A stretch of DNA of 64,000 nucleotides from the NCBI GenBank assembly GCA_900696515.1, contig CAADGK010000093.1, positions 62,001 through 126,000 of the forward strand, in the 5' to 3' direction. The position numbers and the translations under genes are program-made. Below are positions 9,351-17,866 of the stretch, one piece after another; position 1 is the first letter of the stretch, and each line of letters starts with the position of its first letter. The notes under the pieces are model-generated. The model saw nothing but the letters and a program-made list of their open reading frames with translations, was not told where the DNA came from and did not search any database. The stretch is from an uncultured Nitrosospira sp. Its GTDB lineage: Bacteria; Nitrospirota; Nitrospiria; Nitrospirales; Nitrospiraceae.

Positions 9351-9365
9351 TGGCATCCGGTTTGC
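9351..9365 (+). promoter_or_regulatory. Probable sigma-54 promoter (-24/-12)
   Basis: TGGCATCCGGTTTGC matches the TGGCAY-R-N4-TTGC consensus with exact GG-to-GC spacing. The implied start is about 9377, 44 bases before the TPR gene. Unlike the four other sigma-54 promoters here, I find no GTGC-N6-GCAC dyad upstream, so a different activator is likely. Confidence 0.55.
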
Positions 9366-9420
9366 TGTTCACATTTCCGGTTCCGGGCATGTGGGTGGTA
9401 GGCCACAGGGTGGACAGCGT

Positions 9421-10080
9421 ATGAAGAGTGTATTGCAGGTGCTCGTCGCGCTCCTCTCAAGCGCGATGGTGATTCTCCCCTCAACGGCCATGGCCGAACC
9501 AGCCGGGGCACCGTTGCCGAAACAGGCGCTCGACCACTGTCATCAAGGAAGATTGGCCAAAGATCGAGACATACGCCTGGCCCATTTCCAGCAAGGCCAG
9601 CGGGTGGGCGAACAGGCGGTGGCGGAAGATGAAGGCAGCGCCGATGCCCACTTCGCGTTGTTCTGCAACCTGGGCGAATTGCTGCGCATCGATGGGGAAA
9701 CCTTCACGTCTCTCTTCGGGCTTCGCCGGATGATGAAGGAGCTGGATCGGACACTGGAGATCGCGCCTGCTCATCTTGAAGCCCTTTCGGCCAAAGGGAC
9801 CTTGCTGGTGAAGCTCCCCGGCCTGTTGGGTGGAGACGTGAAAGAAGGCGAGCGCCTGTTACAACAGGTCATTCATCAGGCACCCCAAGCGGTCAACGCG
9901 AGGCTGGCGCTGGCCAAAGTGCGATGTGAACGCGGGCAGCATGACGAAGCCGCTGCTCTGGCGAGCACCGCCCTGGCTATCGCTCAAAGACAGAAGCAGG
10001 TGGACTTTATTCCCGAGGCGGAATCCATGCTTCAGCAGGCAACGGCCAACGCCGCCAAACGCAAGGAGCATCGCTCCTAA
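9421..10080 (+). CDS. Exported TPR-like protein (219 aa)
   Basis: The start at 9421 is chosen because it opens a clean signal peptide (MKSVLQVLVALLSSAMVILPSTAMA); an ATG ten codons earlier would bury it. The mature part is all-helical with TPR-like spacing: AHFALFCNLGELLRI, LEIAPAHLEALSAKGTLL, and a pair around NARLALAKVRCERGQHDEAAALA. Such periplasmic TPR proteins act as scaffolds or as transporter partners. The probable sigma-54 promoter 56 bases upstream suggests conditional expression. The specific role is unknown. Confidence 0.7.
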   Translation: MKSVLQVLVALLSSAMVILPSTAMAEPAGAPLPKQALDHCHQGRLAKDRDIRLAHFQQGQRVGEQAVAEDEGSADAHFALFCNLGELLRIDGETFTSLFGLRRMMKELDRTLEIAPAHLEALSAKGTLLVKLPGLLGGDVKEGERLLQQVIHQAPQAVNARLALAKVRCERGQHDEAAALASTALAIAQRQKQVDFIPEAESMLQQATANAAKRKEHRS

Positions 10081-10114
10081 CCGGCCCGCCCTCGCAGAGA
10101 TATCTCGATACAGA

Positions 10115-10525
10115 TCATTCCGTCGTTCTCCTCAACGCCTTCAAGCGCCCTTGCCGTTTCTTGCTGTCGATCCGCCGTTCGTGCGCACCCTTCGTGGGCT
10201 TCGTCGCCTTTCGCCTCTTCTTCGGGATCGTGACGCTCTGAATCAGCGCGCGTAATCGATCTAGGGCGTCCTCGCGGTTCCGCTCTTGTGTGCGGTGCTG
10301 CTGTGCCTTGATCGTGATCACGCCGTCGGCCGAGACGCGGTGATCGTGCAGTTCCAAGAGGGCGGTTTTGTACGTCTGCGGTAAGGACGAGGCGTGGATG
10401 TCAAATTGAAGATGGACGGCGGTGGAGACCTTGTTGACGTTCTGGCCACCGGCGCCTTGCGAGCGCACGGCGCGGAGGTCGATCTCCTGATCAGGAATGG
10501 AGAGGGACGGCGAAATACGAAGCAT
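10115..10525 (-). CDS. arfB: Alternative ribosome-rescue factor / peptidyl-tRNA hydrolase ArfB
   Basis: The 136-aa protein has the release-factor catalytic loop GAGGQNVNKVSTAVHLQFD near residue 25, with the GGQ tripeptide that hydrolyses peptidyl-tRNA. It ends in the lysine/arginine-rich tail (KKRRKATKPTKGAHERRIDSKKRQGRLKALRR) that in ArfB inserts into the empty mRNA channel of stalled ribosomes. It has no codon-recognition domain, unlike RF1 and RF2. Length matches the family. Confidence 0.92.
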   Translation of the reverse strand: MLRISPSLSIPDQEIDLRAVRSQGAGGQNVNKVSTAVHLQFDIHASSLPQTYKTALLELHDHRVSADGVITIKAQQHRTQERNREDALDRLRALIQSVTIPKKRRKATKPTKGAHERRIDSKKRQGRLKALRRTTE

Positions 10526-10781
10526 GCTGAGTAGCTAGCATAATCACGAGAAGGGCGCAATCTCCTCCACGGCAAGAGGTACGACGGTGAAATTTCCGAC
10601 TAGCGTTTCTCGTTCCGGACGAGGTACAAGGTCTGCGGAAGGCGAAGAGGAGACCTGTGATCTCAGGCTGCCGAACGGGCATCCTGCGGTGAAGAATCAG
10701 GAAATAGGGATCGCCTGTATCGAGGACAACGGGCCGGGTCCTCTCGATGCGCATAGTCATAGGCCCTGGCAAGGAGGCGTC

Positions 10782-11543
10782 ATGCAGGGTAAGGCAGGCA
10801 ATCAACACATGGGCAAGTGGGGGCTCAGGGTCGCAATCGCCGCGGTTGTGTGGGGGCTATCGGTCGGCGGGGAAACCCTTGCCCAGTCTCCCTCGACATT
10901 TAATCAGGACTTTCGGCTGTGGTCGCCTATTTTCATGACGGCGAAGCTTCCGAACTCGTTTCTGGCCCATTTGGAGGTGCAACCGCGGTTCGCGGATCTG
11001 GATGAGGACGGTCATATTGATCAGCTGTTACTTCGCCCTGCAGTTGGCTACCAGCTGACGGAGCATATCTCTCTCTGGCAAGGCTATGCCTGGGTCGGTA
11101 ACTATAATCAGCGGCATACGCCTCCTCAGTCACCGTTCTTTGACGAAAGTCGTATCTATCAGCAAGTGCTATACACGCGTAAGTTCGAGTCTTTCAAAAT
11201 CGTCAGCCGGACCCGCCTTGAAGAGCGTTGGATTGAACATGTCGACGGGACCGCCGTGCGATTTCGCACCATGTTGCGGGGGCAGTACCCACTGCCTATG
11301 GTACCGGAGTGGGCGTTGGTCGCGGCAGATGAAATTTTTATTCACCTGAATACGGTAGGTTCGCGCGGGCCTGAGGCGGGTTTTGACCAGAACCGGGTGT
11401 TTGTCGGGATCAACCGGACATTTTCAAAGTATTTCAATATGGATATTGGTTACCAGAACCAGCTTCTCAATAGCCGGTCCATCCCGAATCTCGCCAATCA
11501 GATGAATCATGTAATTCTCTTTCAGTTCTTCATCAACATCTAG
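10782..11543 (+). CDS. DUF2490-type outer-membrane protein (253 aa)
   Basis: The ATG at 10782 follows an AAGGAGG ribosome-binding site by five bases; the frame is open upstream but without a comparable site. A signal peptide (GLRVAIAAVVWGLSVGGETLAQ) precedes alternating beta strands with aromatic girdle residues, as in FNQDFRLWSPIFMTAKL and ISLWQGYAWVGNYNQ. These and the terminal strand (VILFQFFINI) fit the DUF2490 family of predicted beta-barrels. Function is unknown. A strong hairpin terminator follows 58 bases downstream. Confidence 0.75.
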   Translation: MQGKAGNQHMGKWGLRVAIAAVVWGLSVGGETLAQSPSTFNQDFRLWSPIFMTAKLPNSFLAHLEVQPRFADLDEDGHIDQLLLRPAVGYQLTEHISLWQGYAWVGNYNQRHTPPQSPFFDESRIYQQVLYTRKFESFKIVSRTRLEERWIEHVDGTAVRFRTMLRGQYPLPMVPEWALVAADEIFIHLNTVGSRGPEAGFDQNRVFVGINRTFSKYFNMDIGYQNQLLNSRSIPNLANQMNHVILFQFFINI

Positions 11544-11601
11544 AACATACCTTGAATCGTTTTTGAGCGACACCGCAAGATGCCGTTGTTCATAACAGAG
11601 A

Positions 11602-11632
11602 CCCACGGCTGACCCCGCAGGTCAGCCGTGGG
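11602..11632. terminator. Hairpin terminator between convergent genes
   Basis: A perfect 13-bp stem (CCCACGGCTGACC with its complement) encloses a five-base loop. A pyrimidine-rich tract (CTCTCTTCCTCTT) follows on the + strand. It lies between the converging DUF2490 gene and the small minus-strand gene and could serve both. Confidence 0.75.
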
Positions 11633-11663
11633 CTCTCTTCCTCTTGAGCGTGAGGAGAGTGTC

Positions 11664-11888
11664 TTACAGGAGTTCGGGAAGGCGGTCGATGATCCGAAGT
11701 CTCAGGTCCTGGCCAAGTTGGATCTGCACCATCTTACTCGCAAGCTTCTCGCGCATCTGGTGAATTTCCTCAGCGGTGAATTGCACCTGCCCCCCGCTTT
11801 GCTCGACCAGGTGGTAGATCAGTAACGAGGTGAGGAGTTGCGCTTCTTCATCGCTGGCATGACGGCTTAAGTTAAGAATTTGTGACAT
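11664..11888 (-). CDS. Small hypothetical protein (74 aa)
   Basis: The ATG at 11888 has GGAG about 11 bases upstream. The frame continues 39 codons further, but that part is Cys/Pro-rich and looks non-coding. The protein is helical and soluble (SDEEAQLLTSLLIYHLVEQS, then FTAEEIHQMREKLASKMVQIQL). I do not recognise it. It is divergent from the SulP-1 gene, with the SulP-1 control region in between. Confidence 0.5.
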   Translation of the reverse strand: MSQILNLSRHASDEEAQLLTSLLIYHLVEQSGGQVQFTAEEIHQMREKLASKMVQIQLGQDLRLRIIDRLPELL

Positions 11889-12023
11889 GCTGGCCGTAAT
11901 CTCCGATTGGCGTCCGGTACTTATGGCCGAGCCGGCAAGGCTTCCACAATGACACGGAGGTAGGGGGCCTGATTCGCAAACGATTCCTGGAATCTTCAAA
12001 GGCATTTCTCAAGGATGATCACC

Positions 12024-12056
12024 GTGCGCGACTGCACGTAACGTGCGCTGACGCAC
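12024..12056. promoter_or_regulatory. Pair of GTGC-N6-GCAC dyads (probable activator sites, SulP-1)
   Basis: Two perfect dyads, GTGCGCGACTGCAC (12024-12037) and GTGCGCTGACGCAC (12043-12056), lie 19 bases apart. They are centred about 149 and 129 bases upstream of the predicted sigma-54 start site. Similar pairs precede three other sigma-54 promoters here. The rest of the 11889-12212 spacer shows no other gene or structure. Confidence 0.7.
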
Positions 12057-12152
12057 GACCCGATAGCTCAATGCATACAGGTGTCAGGACATATCCATCG
12101 CTTCATTGCAAACTCATTAATAATATCCAATACTTCCGTGATAATTCTTCAA

Positions 12153-12167
12153 TGGCCCTATTATTGC
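12153..12167 (+). promoter_or_regulatory. Sigma-54 promoter of SulP-1
   Basis: TGGCCCTATTATTGC fits the -24 (TGGC) and -12 (TTGC) elements with exact spacing. The predicted start is near 12179, 34 bases before the SulP-1 ATG. Paired dyads upstream supply candidate activator sites. Confidence 0.7.
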
Positions 12168-12212
12168 TGTAACCCCTCTATGCAAGGTTAAGTGGTATGG
12201 GAGGGCAGGGCC

Positions 12213-13559
12213 ATGGATGGTACCTCAGCTGTTAACTCGTCGAATTCACTCACCGCACGCGAAGAGACCTCCTATCAGGAGACATTTTCCACCTTATCAG
12301 TGCCGGAGTCCGCAGCATTCCAGGCCAAGTACTTCGGACGGGATGTGGCGGCAGGGGTCATTACCGGCGTCATGGCGATCCCTTTATCCGTGGGCATTGC
12401 GATCATGTCGGATTACCCGATCAAAGTCGGTCTGGCTACGGTGGCGTTTGCCTGTCTGGTAGGGTGGATCAACGCGTGGATCAGACCGGGGAACTTCATC
12501 GGTTGTCCAGGGATTGCGGCGGGTCTCGCCCCGGTATTAGCCATCGGAGTAGCGACGTTCGGCATGGACAACATGGCCTTCATTATCGGACTCACGGCCG
12601 TGATGCAGGCGATCATTTGGAAATTCAACTGGCAGCGCTATATTCTGGTGGCCGTGCCCCACTACCTGGTTGAGGGGCTCTTGGCTGGGATAGGGCTCAA
12701 AATTGCAATGAAGTTTTTGGCCTTTACCTATGAACTCCCGGCTGAGTTCGTCTCGACAGAAACATTCTTTAATGAGGCTCGAGTTCAGATGGGCCTGATC
12801 TCCTTGATCGGCTTCGTGCTCTTCCTGTTTCTATTCGTCAAATTTAAGGGGATTCAGCCGGCTGTCCCCTATTTCGCCATTTTGGGGGCAGGAGTCATCG
12901 TTGCTCAATATGTTCAGGTTCCTATGCTCCATGTCGAGGACGTTCCGCTGTCGCTCGGATTACCCATCCCTCATTTTGACAGCGCGTCCCTCTGGCTCTA
13001 TGCGATCGGGTTCACGATGATGCTGGCGATGATCGACGTCATTGAACAAGTCATGAGCAATGCGGCCATCGAAAAGATCGATCCCCTCAAGCGGAAATGC
13101 AACAGCAATAACAGTCTGTTGGCCATCTGGATTGCGAACCTGGGCTCCAGTCTATTCGGCGGGATGACGAACTTGGACGGATTGGCGAAGAGCACGACCA
13201 ACCGGCTGGCCGGCGCCTACACCAAGTGTTCCGTTTTGGTTATTGGATTCGTCGTCACATTCTTTGTTTTCAATCCCCAATATCTTGACTACGTGCCGAA
13301 ATTCTCCGTAGCGGTCGTGATGATCTTCACCGGATGGAAAATGATCGCCGGCCTGACCCATGTCACGCATTATGGCCCCTATGCCCTGATTCTCGCATTA
13401 TTGACCGGGGGCTTGGTGTTCAAACTTGGGATCTTCGAAGGACTGCTCATTGCAATGGGAGTCCATGGGATGGTGCATTATATGTTCTATGCACAAGTCG
13501 AGAAGCTTTCCTGGAAAGAGATGATTCAGAATTATCTGACGACTCTCAAAAGGGCCTAA
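12213..13559 (+). CDS. SulP-family inorganic anion transporter, no STAS domain (SulP-1)
   Basis: The ATG at 12213 follows GGAGGGCAGGGCC; a GTG seven codons earlier is less likely. The 448-aa protein has the SulP core of many membrane segments, starting with GRDVAAGVITGVMAIPLSVGIAI and including the family loop GCPGIAAGLAPVLAIGVATFG. It ends straight after the last membrane segment, so the usual C-terminal STAS domain is missing. SulP proteins import sulfate, bicarbonate or other anions, and with a DabA system nearby bicarbonate is plausible. It is a close paralogue of the gene at 43478-44848. A sigma-54 promoter controls it. Confidence 0.88.
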   Translation: MDGTSAVNSSNSLTAREETSYQETFSTLSVPESAAFQAKYFGRDVAAGVITGVMAIPLSVGIAIMSDYPIKVGLATVAFACLVGWINAWIRPGNFIGCPGIAAGLAPVLAIGVATFGMDNMAFIIGLTAVMQAIIWKFNWQRYILVAVPHYLVEGLLAGIGLKIAMKFLAFTYELPAEFVSTETFFNEARVQMGLISLIGFVLFLFLFVKFKGIQPAVPYFAILGAGVIVAQYVQVPMLHVEDVPLSLGLPIPHFDSASLWLYAIGFTMMLAMIDVIEQVMSNAAIEKIDPLKRKCNSNNSLLAIWIANLGSSLFGGMTNLDGLAKSTTNRLAGAYTKCSVLVIGFVVTFFVFNPQYLDYVPKFSVAVVMIFTGWKMIAGLTHVTHYGPYALILALLTGGLVFKLGIFEGLLIAMGVHGMVHYMFYAQVEKLSWKEMIQNYLTTLKRA

Positions 13560-13625
13560 GCGCTGGCTCCCGGTCTGATACAGAGGACACTCGAAGAGTA
13601 TTTGGTGGGATGGAGATCGCAGCAT

Positions 13626-13663
13626 GGTGAAGCGGATCTGAACGATGTAAGATCCGCTTCACC
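13626..13663. terminator. Hairpin terminator after SulP-1
   Basis: A perfect 14-bp inverted repeat (GGTGAAGCGGATCT and its complement) with a ten-base loop lies 66 bases past the SulP-1 stop. There is no long T run, so it could terminate or simply stabilise the mRNA end. Confidence 0.6.
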
Positions 13664-13758
13664 TCATCACATTACCGCCTCACAGTAGGCGGCAATCACT
13701 CGTCGCTTTTCGCACACACGCTTCGTCAGTCACGTATTCAAAGGTCTCCTACACACAG

Positions 13759-14715
13759 CTATTCTTTCGGCGGTACGGCGGAAGAATGGTGGCTGGTGAT
13801 CAACCACTGCTTCCCGTCCCACTTGTAGGTAAAGGTGTACCGGGCTTTCACACTGGCGCCGGTCTTCTTGAATGTGAAGGTATAGAGTCCGGTGTCGATG
13901 GCGGTATTGCAATCAATCTCGATTTCCCGAGAGTCGATCCGTCCGACCGGGTGATTCTCAAGAAAATGGTGGAAGTAGTCTTCCTTGTCGACTGCGGTGA
14001 ATCGTGGCCGGCTCGACACCGTCGGCAGCAAGAGCGAGGTCGGGGCGTAATTGGCGGCAACCTTGTGAACGTCCCCGGTCTGAAGCGCTCCATTCCAACG
14101 GTCAAAGAGAGCGGCGATCTGTTCCTCACTGGCCTCGACACACTCTTCAGCATGTTGTGTCACCGCCTGGTGCACATGTGCCGGTGGAGCATCGACCATG
14201 GGAAGGGCGGAAGAATGGTGGCTGGTGATCAGCCACTGCTTCCCATCCCACTTGTAGGTGAAGGTATACCGGGCCTTCACCTTGGCTCCGGTTTTTTGGA
14301 ACGTGAAGGTATAGAGTCCGGTGTCGATGGCGGTATTGCAATCGATCTCGATTTCACGCGCATCTTGTGAGTCGATGTGCCCGACCGGGTGGTTCTCGAG
14401 GAAATGGTGAAAGTAGTCTTCTTTATCGTATGCCGTGAGGCGAGGCTTGCTCGACACCGTGGGAAGCAAGACGGACTTTTCCGCGTAATTCGCGGAGACC
14501 TTGTGCACATCACCGGTTTGGAGCGAGGCATTCCAGCGGTCGAACAGGGCGGCAATATCCTCCTCCGTCGCGGCGACACAGACTTCGGAATGCTTGGGGA
14601 CCTTGTGGTTGAATTTATGGAGTGAGTCTGCTTGCGGTTTTTCGGCGAGCGGTTGCCCTGCACAACCGGCTACTGACACTGCAACCAAGGCGGCAAGTAA
14701 AGACAATGCCTTCAT
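13759..14715 (-). CDS. Lipoprotein with two tandem SgcJ/EcaC-like (DUF4440-type) domains
   Basis: The 318-aa protein begins with a lipoprotein signal (ALVAVSVAGC). It then contains two nearly identical copies of an approximately 125-residue domain. Each runs from EE-DIAALFDRWNASLQTGDVHKV through SVLLPTVSS and EIDCNTAIDTGLYTFTF to a C-terminal TYKWDGKQWLITSHHSS. This is the SnoaL-like fold of the SgcJ/EcaC and CaMKII-association-domain group. A conserved Cys before each copy (VCVAAT, ECVEAS) and one inside (EIDC) could form a disulfide. A good ribosome-binding site (AGGAGGG) precedes the ATG. The function is unknown. Confidence 0.8.
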   Translation of the reverse strand: MKALSLLAALVAVSVAGCAGQPLAEKPQADSLHKFNHKVPKHSEVCVAATEEDIAALFDRWNASLQTGDVHKVSANYAEKSVLLPTVSSKPRLTAYDKEDYFHHFLENHPVGHIDSQDAREIEIDCNTAIDTGLYTFTFQKTGAKVKARYTFTYKWDGKQWLITSHHSSALPMVDAPPAHVHQAVTQHAEECVEASEEQIAALFDRWNGALQTGDVHKVAANYAPTSLLLPTVSSRPRFTAVDKEDYFHHFLENHPVGRIDSREIEIDCNTAIDTGLYTFTFKKTGASVKARYTFTYKWDGKQWLITSHHSSAVPPKE

Positions 14716-15156
14716 GACCCTTTCCCTCCTCTAGATTTGATTTCTGCGAGCGCCTGGACACACAACTCAGTAATTCTTAGTCCGGGGAACCGGGCAAAAT
14801 TGTATACCGGTGAGTATGCCCATCTCAACCTCGGAATCGCCGGTTGAATGGAAAGAACCATATCAATACAAAGGTATTCTAACAATATGAGGCAGCGACG
14901 GAAACATCACGGGGAAACACATTCTGCCGGGTTGAGGCGAGGCCGTGAGAGAACGGGTACGCAATCAGGGAAGCAATAAAGTCGACAGGAGCATGCCGTA
15001 TCGCGGTTCACTCCCCCGGGTCCATTGGTTCCGGTGGAGCGCGGTTGTGTCATCTCCGTCAGGGAAAGAGGAGAGTTTGCTCGTCCGGCCGCCGGACTTG
15101 TGACGAAGACACTGCCGGACAGGCTTCTACTCTGCCGCAACCGGTACGAGGGAAGC
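14716..15156. other. Intergenic spacer between the two SgcJ-like genes
   Basis: This 441-base spacer must hold the promoter of the lipoprotein gene to its left. I see no convincing ORF, repeat copy or sigma-54 site in it. Confidence 0.4.
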
Positions 15157-16074
15157 TTACTGCGGGTAGATCGAGGAGTGGTCGCTGGTGATCAACCACT
15201 GCATGCCATCCCATTTGTAGGTGAAGGTATACCGGGCTTTGATGCTGTCTCCAGTTTTCTTGAACGTGTAGGTATAGAGACCGTCGTTGATGGCGGTGTT
15301 GCAATCGATTTCGATCATGTGGGAATCGACCTGGATCACGGGTTTGTTCTTGAGGAAGTGGCGGAAGTAATCTTCTTTGTCGTCAAGCGTCAATCGAGGT
15401 TTCATCGAGGAGAGAGGAAGCAAGACGGATCTCGCTGCATAGTGGGTGATGACTTTGTGCGGATTTCCGCTCTGAAGAGCTTCCTTCCAGCGATCCAACA
15501 ACGCTTCAATTTCTCTTTCAGTGGCCGCGACACAGACTTCCGAATGCCGAGCAACCGAATGGACCGGCTCTTCCGGTGGGATCTGCTCAGCCGGCAATCT
15601 GGATGAATGGTGGCTGGTGATCAACCACCGGTTCCCGTCCCATTTATAGGTCAACGTGTATCGAGCTTTGACAACCGCACCGGTTTTCTTGAAGGTAAAG
15701 GTGTAGAGGCCTTCGTCGATGGCCGTGTTGCAGTCAAGTTCAATGACGCGTGATTCAATCTGTCCGTCTGGTTCGTTGCGCTGAAACTCACGGAAGTAAT
15801 CCGCCTTCTCATCAACCGTGAACCGAGGTATGCTCGACACCGTAGGGAGCAGGACGGATTTGGCCGCGTAATGCTCGACAACTTTAAACGGATCACCGGT
15901 TTTGAGTGATTCATTCCATCGTATGAATAGGGCAGCGATGTCCTGTTCACTGGCGGCGACGCATTCCTCGGAATGTTCTGCCACGTCGGCAAAACTGACG
16001 GTGGGGGCGGCGGTATATGCCAGCAGCAGCAGCACGACCGCGCTCATGAATAGATTCGGCATTCGTGTTCGCAT
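15157..16074 (-). CDS. Secreted protein with two tandem SgcJ/EcaC-like domains (305 aa)
   Basis: This gene is a diverged paralogue of the one at 13759-14715 on the same strand. The start at 16074 is preferred because it opens a signal peptide (MRTRMPNLFMSAVVLLLLAYTAAPTVSFA); the frame is open 24 codons further, but with no ribosome-binding site. Two domains follow, each with ECVAAS or VCVAAT at the front, ALF-or-ALL-x-RW, SVLLP, ELDCNTAID or EIDCNTAIN, and a closing YKWDG-x-x-WLITS motif. The leader lacks a lipobox, so this copy is probably soluble in the periplasm while its neighbour is membrane-anchored. Function is unknown. Confidence 0.75.
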   Translation of the reverse strand: MRTRMPNLFMSAVVLLLLAYTAAPTVSFADVAEHSEECVAASEQDIAALFIRWNESLKTGDPFKVVEHYAAKSVLLPTVSSIPRFTVDEKADYFREFQRNEPDGQIESRVIELDCNTAIDEGLYTFTFKKTGAVVKARYTLTYKWDGNRWLITSHHSSRLPAEQIPPEEPVHSVARHSEVCVAATEREIEALLDRWKEALQSGNPHKVITHYAARSVLLPLSSMKPRLTLDDKEDYFRHFLKNKPVIQVDSHMIEIDCNTAINDGLYTYTFKKTGDSIKARYTFTYKWDGMQWLITSDHSSIYPQ

Positions 16075-16440
16075 AATTGCATCTCGCTGATTTGACGACA
16101 GCGGTGGCGGCATGAGGAACTCTGGCTGGCTCGTTTCTGAAGCCATAATGGTCTAACTATGCCAGAAAACAGGGAATTGTCCAGAACATCACCGCTACCT
16201 GTGAGGAGCAGCGGCATGCGTCGGACGTACGCACCTGCCTCACGATACGGCGGAAGATTTGGCTGACGGCACTCAGTAGCCGGTGGCCCGTTCGAGAGGC
16301 ACAGCAGATGGACAGACGATAGGAGCGGCGGTAGGATAGCGCTTGCTCCGGTGGTTTACGCAACAACATCGGTCGGCATCCGTGTGCATACCGGTGAGTC
16401 TCCCTTTCATGATCGTCTCATCCTATGGAAAGGCCCCGCT
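16075..16440. other. Divergent intergenic region with a nested hairpin
   Basis: The spacer lies between the divergent SgcJ-like gene and the universal stress protein gene. It contains a nested inverted repeat at 16201-16243: GTGAGG pairs with CCTCAC, and inside it TGCGT pairs with ACGCA. This could be an operator or cruciform. No ORF is supported here. Confidence 0.4.
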
Positions 16441-17256
16441 GTGAAAATTGTCGTTGGGATTAGCGGCGAGGATCGGGAATTCATCATCCTGAAGCAAGCC
16501 GTGCAGTGCTTCCGTCCCACGGAAGTGATCCTGGTTCATGCGATCGACCTCGGTTTGTACTTCGAGCTGTCGGTGGCCGTCGAAGACGGCGAGGATGCGG
16601 GGCGTCACTTGCTGGAAAAAGCGGCCGGTACGGTAGCGAAGGATGTCAAAATCATTCGGAAGGTCAATGAAAGCGCCAATCCGGCCGACCTCATCCTTGA
16701 AACGACGGAGCGCGAGGATGCCGATCTTGTCGTGGTTGGAACCCGAGGGCGGAGCCGTTTGACGGAGGCCTTCGTCGGCAGTGTGTCCGCTCGAGTCTTT
16801 TTACATACATCCCGATCGACACTGGTCGTAAAAGGCGCTGTCCGCAAAGTGGAGCGGGTGCTGGTGGCGGTCGAGGGACCGGACGACGCAGACCGGATCG
16901 TGGCTTGGCTGAGACGGCATCCCCTCAAGGATCCGGCTGAACTCCGCGTGGTCCATGCAGTAGCCCCTGGCGGGATCAAGGACGCCACGGGAAAATCTCT
17001 GTCGCCCGCCGAAGCCCATCAGCGGGCTGAACAGCTTGTGGGGGAGGCGGCTTCAACCCTCGCGCAATCTTCGTACAAGGTGAGCACAAAAGTGGCAGCC
17101 GGGAAACCGGTCGCACTGATCGAGGAGCAGGCGAAAGGGATGGATCTTGTGGTGGTGTCCTCTCATGGGCGAACGGGGATGTCACGCTTTCTTGTCGGCA
17201 GCGTGTCCCACTCCGTGGTGCATGATGTCGCCTGCTCGGTGTTGATCGTGCGCTAG
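16441..17256 (+). CDS. Tandem universal stress protein (two UspA domains)
   Basis: The GTG at 16441 is preferred because it starts the first Usp strand (KIVVGISGEDREF) and follows GGAAAGG. The upstream in-frame extension has no family similarity. The 271-aa protein holds two Usp domains. The first ends in DLVVVGTRGRSRLTEAFVGSVSARV and the second in DLVVVSSHGRTGMSRFLVGSVSHSVVHDVACSVLIV. In both, the G-x2-R-x9-G-S/T nucleotide-binding pattern is visible. Tandem Usps usually bind ATP or other adenine nucleotides and respond to stress or energy limitation. Confidence 0.9.
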   Translation: MKIVVGISGEDREFIILKQAVQCFRPTEVILVHAIDLGLYFELSVAVEDGEDAGRHLLEKAAGTVAKDVKIIRKVNESANPADLILETTEREDADLVVVGTRGRSRLTEAFVGSVSARVFLHTSRSTLVVKGAVRKVERVLVAVEGPDDADRIVAWLRRHPLKDPAELRVVHAVAPGGIKDATGKSLSPAEAHQRAEQLVGEAASTLAQSSYKVSTKVAAGKPVALIEEQAKGMDLVVVSSHGRTGMSRFLVGSVSHSVVHDVACSVLIVR

Positions 17257-17488
17257 CTCGGAGCGGAGAACCTGCTCTGACGGGGCTGTAGTCGAAGCCA
17301 GGAAAGCGGGTTGTTCAGGCTTCGTGAACCGTGCGGGATAGTCCAGCCGGGATTCCGGGCGACTCCAAACCGAATTTTCGTGGCGGGACCGCCTTCATGT
17401 AACGGGAGAGGGGGTATCAGCCGGGCTCACGCTCCGGATGATCTCGCATGAGGGAATTCCGCGCTCGCTCCGCGGGAGGCCGCCGGCA

Positions 17489-17836
17489 TTACGAGGAGGA
17501 TTTACCGCCTTTCTTCCCGAAATATTCCTCCCGGTTGACGGCGACATCCGCGACATACACGAAGCCAGAATGCCGCTCGAACAGGGGTTTCAGGCCGGCC
17601 AGGATGGGTTCCACCTTTTCCTCGGGGACGACCGTGAGGATCATTTCGAGGCTTTCCTGCTCGCTGAACATGAAATGCGCCTCGCGCACCCCATGGTGTC
17701 CCTTGCCGGAGATATTGCCGATAATCGTGTACCCGCTGGCATGCACGCGGTCCAGCAGTTCGGTCACGAACGCCCGGTGTTCACCCGCGATGATCACCCG
17801 AATTTCTTTCATCGGATGCAAACGTAACCCACCCAT
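17489..17836 (-). CDS. PII-like protein of the DabA inorganic-carbon operon
   Basis: The 115-aa protein has a PII-like ferredoxin-fold layout: a beta strand KEIRVIIAGEH, a helix, GNISGKGHHGVREAHFMF in place of the T-loop region, and the strand MILTVVPEEKVEPILAGLKPLF. It lacks the classical PII T-loop tyrosine signature, like the CPII/SbtB-type proteins of carbon uptake. AAAGGAG lies seven bases before the ATG at 17836, which supports this start over an internal Met at 17812. It follows dabA by 30 bases. Inferred role: regulation of the Dab complex in response to a nucleotide or bicarbonate. Confidence 0.75.
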   Translation of the reverse strand: MGGLRLHPMKEIRVIIAGEHRAFVTELLDRVHASGYTIIGNISGKGHHGVREAHFMFSEQESLEMILTVVPEEKVEPILAGLKPLFERHSGFVYVADVAVNREEYFGKKGGKSSS

Positions 17837-17866
17837 CGATCCGCTCCTTTCCGGCCTCCCATGTGG

